A stretch of DNA of 64,000 bases, taken from Allacma fusca (Eukaryota > Arthropoda > Collembola > Symphypleona > Sminthuridae). Below the pieces are notes generated by a model. The model was not told the origin of the DNA. It did no database searches and saw only the letters and a program-made list of their open reading frames with translations. A program made the position numbers and the translations under genes. Location: assembly GCA_947179485.1 (NCBI GenBank), contig OX359246.1, positions 186,001 through 250,000 on the forward strand, given 5' to 3'. This document shows, piece by piece, positions 58,216 to 64,000 of this stretch. Every line of letters starts with the position of its first letter. Positions within the stretch are counted from its first letter, which is position 1.

Positions 58216-60908
58216 ATGAAAGTCCTATTGGTAAGTCACCCTCAAAATTTTACATATTTACCGTCTTCCCTGTTTTCAAACATCTCGGTCACAAAATATC
58301 AAATTCCAATTTACTCCTCTTCTCGTACAAATACATTAGGAGTGTGCTCTCCGTAACGTCCAATCAGTATTTACCTATAGTTAATTACTACAATAAGTCC
58401 CGGTCTTCATACTGACAGTCTTCTACACTTCCCACATATTCTTTTCTGACTTGCTTCATTTTTTGTAGAATTTACATTGGAAATTTATATCAGGGCAAAT
58501 TTGAGACCAAAGTTGGGCTTCCAACCAAATTCTATACCTTAGAACTTGTGCCAACGAGTTTTCAATCTCTCCTAGGATTTAGTCAATCGTAATTTTAACG
58601 AAAATTTCAACCGGAACCATTTTAGGATCCTTTTGAATTTGAGCGTTTTCCCTTGCTATAATAATTATTATTGAATTAAGATTATTATAAGACTAGCTAA
58701 AGATGCGAAGATTGTCTTCACCGGAAGACGAGCTCTAAGCTACTTCCTATACCGGCAAATCTCCGCTATACTATTTGTTGTTTACCTTGAGAGTGTACTC
58801 AACCCTTATACAGTTGGGGTAACGATAACGTTAATTCCAGCTCATTTTGCCTTGTGTAAGGGAATATTAAATAAATATTCTAACATTTCATATTTTTTCA
58901 GTAGAACTTTTGCAATAAGCTCAGGTTTTTAATTCAAATCAAAAGTCTGTTGAATTTTGAAGGGAATTAGAAGGAACGAATACAACTCATATAAACTTTG
59001 TTTACAATCTCACAGCTCTCAAGCTAGCTGAGAGTACAGTCATTTAGATTCTTATGAGGAGATAAGGCGGAGGAACAGGAAATTCTCACAGTAGTAAAAT
59101 TAATGTCCTTTGGATACATTTGGAATTATATCCCTTGAAATCTGTAGTAGGAAATATAAACTGTTTTAGTAATGTCTTCAAGTATAGCTATTAAATCACA
59201 GGCTGGGAGTTTTAAACCAGTAAATAGAACAATATCGATGTAATAAGTATCTATCGATCAGAATATTTAACATTACAATACATTACGGGACAGGAAAGGA
59301 GTTCACATTAGAAGGAATAGGATCAAGGAATTTTTATGAGCTTTACTGTAGTACAACTTACATTTAATTATTACAGTAAAAGCAGAGCAATTTTTAAAAA
59401 GCAGAAAATTTATTAAAAAGCAACAAATTTATTAAAAAGCAACAAATTTATTAAAAAGCAACAAATTTATTAAAAAGCAACAAATTTATTAAAAAGCAAC
59501 AAATTTATTAAAAAGCAACAAATTTATTAAAAAGCAACAAATTTATTAAAAAGCAACAAATTTATTAAAAAGCAACAAATTTATTAAAAAGCAACAAATT
59601 TATTAAAAAGCAACAAATTTATTAAAAAGCAACAAATTTATTAAAAAGCAACAAATTTATTAAAAAGCAACAAATTTATTAAAAAGCAACAAATTTATTA
59701 AAAAGCAACAAATTTATTAAAAAGCAACAAATTTATTAAAAAGCAACAAATTTATTAAAAAGCAACAAATTTATTAAAAAGCAACAAATTTATTAAAAAG
59801 CAACAAATTTATTAAAAAGCAACAAATTTATTAAAAGCAGTGAACCTGAAATTGCCGGTAAATTTTGATTATGACTACAAATAATAGAGAAATAGCAAGA
59901 AATAGCACACACTGGAGTAACAAACAAAAGGTCTTGTCAACAATGTTTAGAGTAAAAGTGAAAATTTGCATTTTGACGGAAAATGGGGACACTCACTTTT
60001 GTGAACCGGTAAATTTGTTAGATAAATTGCAAAGAAAGCGTAGGAAAAAAATACAGGTTGTCAAATCATTCCCAAGTGCAGAAAAGCCCCAGATACGGAT
60101 ACATATCTGACAATTAGATTTTTTACTACTGTGACCCAGAAGGGGCAACGGGTTGGGAAGGACTACATTCTGCCCTAATAATAATAATAATAATAATTTT
60201 AGATGGTTTTTAAAATTTGAATTGGAATGATTACAGGTCCTGGCATCCTTTGGGGTGCTGGCGTCAGCGCAGTACGGCGTCCCATCTCAGAACTACGGAG
60301 CCCCACAGTCCGCCTATGGAGCTCCATCCCAACAGGGTTCACCCCAGTATGGACCTCCACCCCAGCAAAACTACGGACCCCCAATCTCCAACTCATATTC
60401 CCAACCCCCACCCCAACAATCCTACGGTGGCCCCACGGGAACAAGCGGAGGCGGCTACGGTGCCCCTGCCGCAGCTCCAGTCATCCACAAGCACGTCTAC
60501 GTCCATGTCCCCCCACCAGAGCCCAGCTACCCCAAGCCTAAGAAGGCCTACGTCCCACCCCCACCCCCACAAAAGCACTACAAGATCATCTTCATCAAGG
60601 CCCCTACCCCACCCCCTCCAGAGATCCCAGACATCCCAGCTATCCCACCCCCACCAGAGACCAAGACCCTTGTCTACGTTTTGGTCAAGAAGCCCGAGCC
60701 CACTCCCCAAGTTCAAATCCCTCTCCCAATCCCAACCAAGCCCACCAAGCCCGAGGTCTACTTCATCCGCTACAAGACTCCGAACAAGGATCTCGGAGGC
60801 TACGGACCCCCCGCTACCGGTCTGTCCAACGAGTACGGAGCACCCTCTCAAGGCCTGGACCTCTCCGGCCCAGCCCCAGGCTCCGACTATGGAGTCCCAA
60901 CTTACTAA
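58216..60908 (+). CDS. Tweedle-family cuticle protein (DUF243), two exons
   Basis: Predicted exons are 58216-58230 (five codons, MKVLL) and 60237-60908, giving 228 residues. Donor gtaagt and acceptor ttacag are in phase 0, and only the joined form gives a complete signal peptide (MKVLLVLASFGVLASA). The mature protein begins with Gln/Tyr/Gly/Ala/Pro repeats (YGAP, YGPP). It then shows the four conserved Tweedle blocks: HKHVYVHVPPPE (about 89-100), QKHYKIIFIKAP, KTLVYVLVKKPE and KPEVYFIRYKT (ends about 186). Pro-rich linkers lie between the blocks, and a YGAP-type tail closes the protein. Tweedle proteins are secreted structural proteins of arthropod cuticle that bind chitin and affect body shape in flies. 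The very short first exon is common in arthropod cuticle genes. A TATA-like box precedes it. Confidence 0.93.
59396..59832. repeat. 19-base minisatellite, 23 units
   Basis: The unit is aaaaagcaacaaatttatt. The first unit (59396-59414) is a variant with gcagaaaa in place of gcaacaaa; the next 22 units, from 59415, look identical. A partial aaaagcag follows. Each unit carries AATAAA on the minus strand. The lack of divergence points to recent expansion. Confidence 0.95.
60175..60198. repeat. (TAA)n microsatellite near the Tweedle acceptor
   Basis: About seven taa units, some 40 bases before the splice acceptor. Confidence 0.8.
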
Positions 60909-61800
60909 TCCAACACACCATTCATTTGTACCTGGCGCCAAAATGTATTATTATTATTATTTTTATACACCACTCATCATCACAACGGCACTTCTCTTCG
61001 GGGTGGTCCCTCTCAAAAATTACGACGCGAATCAAGCAGGCCTCAGCAATCCTACTACTGTGTGGAGCTGCGCTCTCATTCTTGCTGCTTATTGTCATCA
61101 CATTTGAACTAACCAGGACTCCCGCCACAAGTAAGAGTCCTGTTAGATCCCTCCAATGGAGATCACCTAGCATAACATCCCTGAGGCCCCTCACATCGGA
61201 TTTTACTACAAGCAATAAGGACTGGATTTGTGATTCCCGAATCCAACTCAATCCCCGGAAGATGAGTTCCCTTGTGCCTTTTTACGAAACCATTATATAG
61301 ATGAAGCTGATTCCAAAAACCTATGATATAATTTTTGTACTTAACACGCGCAGCTCATCATTTTTTGTATAGTGTTTGTGTACAGTTTTTTGTCTCTCGG
61401 AAAGCTCTTTATTTAAATGCCCCACCTCCTCCCCTCCCCTCCCCCCCTCACTCACTCACTCGCTCACCCCCCACTTCATCATCCTTTACTTGAAATTTCC
61501 CTCGGCAAAGCCTTTATTTTTGTATAACATTGTATTTTCATATATACATACAAAGGGTTGATATTAAGTTTTTTTTGTGGGTTAAATGCAACTTTTGCTG
61601 ATATATATAGACAACATATTATACTTTTGTATCCTAGCCATTTTTTTGTGTGTATAGACAAAGAATCGCGACAGTCTTACAAGGAAAAGAACAATTATAC
61701 GGCGGTTTCTCGGAAAACTCAAAAGACTATGTATATGTTAGAAAAGGTTGAGAAAAATTATAAGGAAATAAAAAAATTGTTTTTTAGTAAAATATAAACT
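60909..61800 (+). other. Probable 3' UTR of the Tweedle gene
   Basis: No further coding exon is needed after the stop at 60908. The first clear AATAAA that I see is at 61767-61772, so the UTR may be long. A C-rich run (ctcactcactcactcgctca region) lies near 61430-61470. Confidence 0.35.
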
Positions 61801-62575
61801 AAATCTCTCCCTTCATTTCATTTACTTGGCATCACATAATTATTCCAACCACATTCATACAGATACACAAACTTATCATTCCTCCAATTCACAGGTTAAG
61901 TGTCAAATTTCTTATGAGGTAGTAAATCTCTCTGATATTCAGCACGGTTCCGTTTTTAAGGGAATTTCCTCATGAGCACTATCTATATATAGATACATAT
62001 GTAATTACATATATGCATCCACATCCCATCGTCCACACTACATCCTGTCTAACACACATTTGTAATAGTAATAATAATAATTACGGAACACATATTACAT
62101 TCTACCATGTCATACATTGTACAAGTCAAGTTTTAAGGAAGTGTCCGAATCTAATGTTTCTACTGTACAAGCTCATTAGAACTTACCCTCCGAGAGATAA
62201 TTACCTCCCGGCACAAAACTCAACATTTCCATTTACACATTAAACCCACAATGAAAACAGACAGTTGTGGTTGGAAGAGCAACTCTGCAGGGAACAAATT
62301 TATCCATAATTTCATGTATATATCTACAGTGGCTCCTTCCTTCCTGTACAGTACACATGTTTTATTGATAGGTAAAGGAGTTTTTGCCATTGTGATGAAT
62401 TGAGCTCAAGTACCTATGCATGCGTTTGTAGAATTAAAAAATGCTATTGTACTAAAGACTGAGAAGTGAGACTAGGAGCGAGAGTACAATGTATAGATAC
62501 TTAAAACTTATATGTAGATAGATAAATCTATGCTGTGTATTTGTACAAAATCTTCTAAGAACAAGCTATAGGGCT

Positions 62576-62609
<34 letters not shown>

Positions 62610-64000
62610 GGGGACAGGAAAATGAAACTGGTTTAAAGGAAGGGCTAAAGCAAGTGAGATAGAATTAAGATGCACTTTGTCTGAGGAGATTCGCAGTGCC
62701 CCAAAAATGCAGCCCATTAACATTATATGCATTTGGATGAGGGGTAGGTGATAGTAAGGATGTATGTAATTATGTATAGTGCTTGGAGAAAAGCGAGAAT
62801 GGTCATCTGACTCTGTTCCTTGGGTGAGTTGTTCCAGATTGAGAATAAAAGTGGTTTTCTTCTAGTTTTACGATGTGAGACGAGATAGTTGGAGGTGAGA
62901 AGAATAAAGGAGGACATTTTAGCACTAAATCCTATCTCTCTCTCATCCATCGCTATATCTCCTGTCGTCCAACTCTTTTCCTTATCCTTCTAGCTATAAG
63001 TACTAGCTCTGCATGGGCATTCACAGGGAGAGAAGGCCGTGATAAGGGGCCAGTAGATATATAGTAGTTTGCGTCTCCTTATTTTTTTGTTTTCATGTTT
63101 TCACAAAAACTTACTGCAAAAACAAATAATAAGAGGAGGACTTAAGCCCTAGACTTGATATGAGATGATGTTGGGATAGTGAATAATAAGGTGATGCATT
63201 CAGCCCGTCAGTCATTGCGGATGCTTCTTTTGCATGGGATTTTTGATGGACTCGGCCGTAAAGACATCAAGTAGAAAGTTTTCCCATGAATTACCTCCCA
63301 ACGCCTGCTCTTTCCCATATCCCACCGTTTAACGTCATGAGCATCATTGTCAGCATGTATTTTACTCTCCTCCATTTATTCTATAAACTATATCTATGGA
63401 CAGGGAGCAGGGAAGGAAGCAATTCTTTTTTCTACATTTAACAATAATTATATCAGTCAATCCCCGTCAATACAATGTGGACACGTGGGATCAATGTGTA
63501 AGGGCTTTTCATAAGCTATACGTCTCTGTACAGTCACAAAAACTCAGTCCCATTTACAATTTTTTTTCCTTGTAAGGAATTCCCAATATAAGAGTCAAAT
63601 TTGGCTTTAATTTGTGCAGACCTGTAACATGGAGGGGGTACTGTATCTATATGCACCGGCTCTTATATGTAGCTTGTGAATGCATGCAGTTTGAAATCCA
63701 TGGTGCTTGTGAGTATCTATGTATGTAATTAGATATGTATGTATATACAGAGGAAGTAATGCGGCTCTAACACATCATTCACTTACTACTGTTTACTTCA
63801 AAATCCCCCATAAAAGGCCTTTGAAAGGGCACTTAATCATGTTCGCCGAGTCTTCCCTTCTCACATTGTCTCCATTAAATGACCTACTGGTAATTATTTA
63901 GTAGGCTATCCCTCAATCTTTTACTCCCCTATAGATATACCTACACATGCTCATTACATCCCATAACTCATGTTCTCATGTCGCTCATCACACTCGCTTT
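61801..64000. other. Intergenic, no gene seen
   Basis: AT-rich with tatgta/catata words near 61985-62010 and 63715-63750. No supported gene reaches the right edge. Confidence 0.5.
62575..62610. repeat. (GA)n microsatellite
   Basis: ga run of about 36 bases with one extra g. Confidence 0.8.

Larger units (their letters stand above)
58231..60236 (+). other. Tweedle gene intron 1
   Basis: Intron of 2,006 bases between the signal-peptide start and the rest of the gene. It contains the minisatellite at 59396-59832, a taa microsatellite near its end, and an unexplained open frame at 59871-60110. Confidence 0.85.

Noticed and set aside
59396-59832. CRISPR array
   Set aside because: The units are directly adjacent with no spacers and sit in a eukaryotic intron, so this is a minisatellite.
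60217-61107. 296-codon plus-strand frame over the Tweedle exon
   Set aside because: It is a Pro/Ser/Thr-rich shadow in another phase. The Tweedle blocks lie in the 60237-60908 frame.

Overview
The window is AT-rich eukaryotic nuclear DNA. It has split genes with GT-AG introns, AATAAA signals about 95-240 bases after most stop codons, many DNA-transposon remnants and dinucleotide repeats. A Tweedle-type cuticle gene (DUF243) and a Gly/Tyr/Pro-rich secreted protein point to an arthropod. The overall character suggested a crustacean such as a parasitic copepod to me, but the species is an inference and unconfirmed.

Layout. Bases 1-2216 hold an ELL-associated factor (EAF) gene on the minus strand. 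Bases 2.2-9.3 kb are intergenic and rich in transposons. They include two non-autonomous hAT-like elements, one inserted inside the other, each with matching terminal inverted repeats and an exact 8-base target duplication. Bases 9.4-11.7 kb hold tRNA pseudouridine synthase 3 (PUS3), minus strand, six exons. Bases 14.0-17.7 kb hold the nuclear gene for mitochondrial ATP synthase subunit beta, minus strand, eight exons. Bases 19.1-19.6 kb may hold a small unrecognised minus-strand gene, divergent from the PRPF40-type splicing factor gene at 20.3-25.0 kb (plus strand, eleven exons, two WW and about six FF domains). Bases 27.4-28.6 kb hold a secreted low-complexity protein gene (plus strand, two exons).

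From 28.7 to 58.0 kb I find no convincing gene. This stretch holds microsatellites, recurring TATGTACATA-type motifs and one probable hAT end. At 58.2-60.9 kb lies the Tweedle cuticle gene (plus strand). Its first coding exon is only 15 bases, and its 2-kb intron carries a minisatellite of 22 identical 19-base units. The rest, to 64.0 kb, is probable 3' UTR and intergenic DNA.

The genes do not form a pathway. Four are housekeeping genes (transcription elongation, tRNA modification, oxidative phosphorylation, splicing) packed in the first 25 kb. The two secreted, cuticle-type genes lie on either side of the gene-poor stretch. All coding coordinates were built by hand from splice-site phase and family resemblance; no alignment was run.
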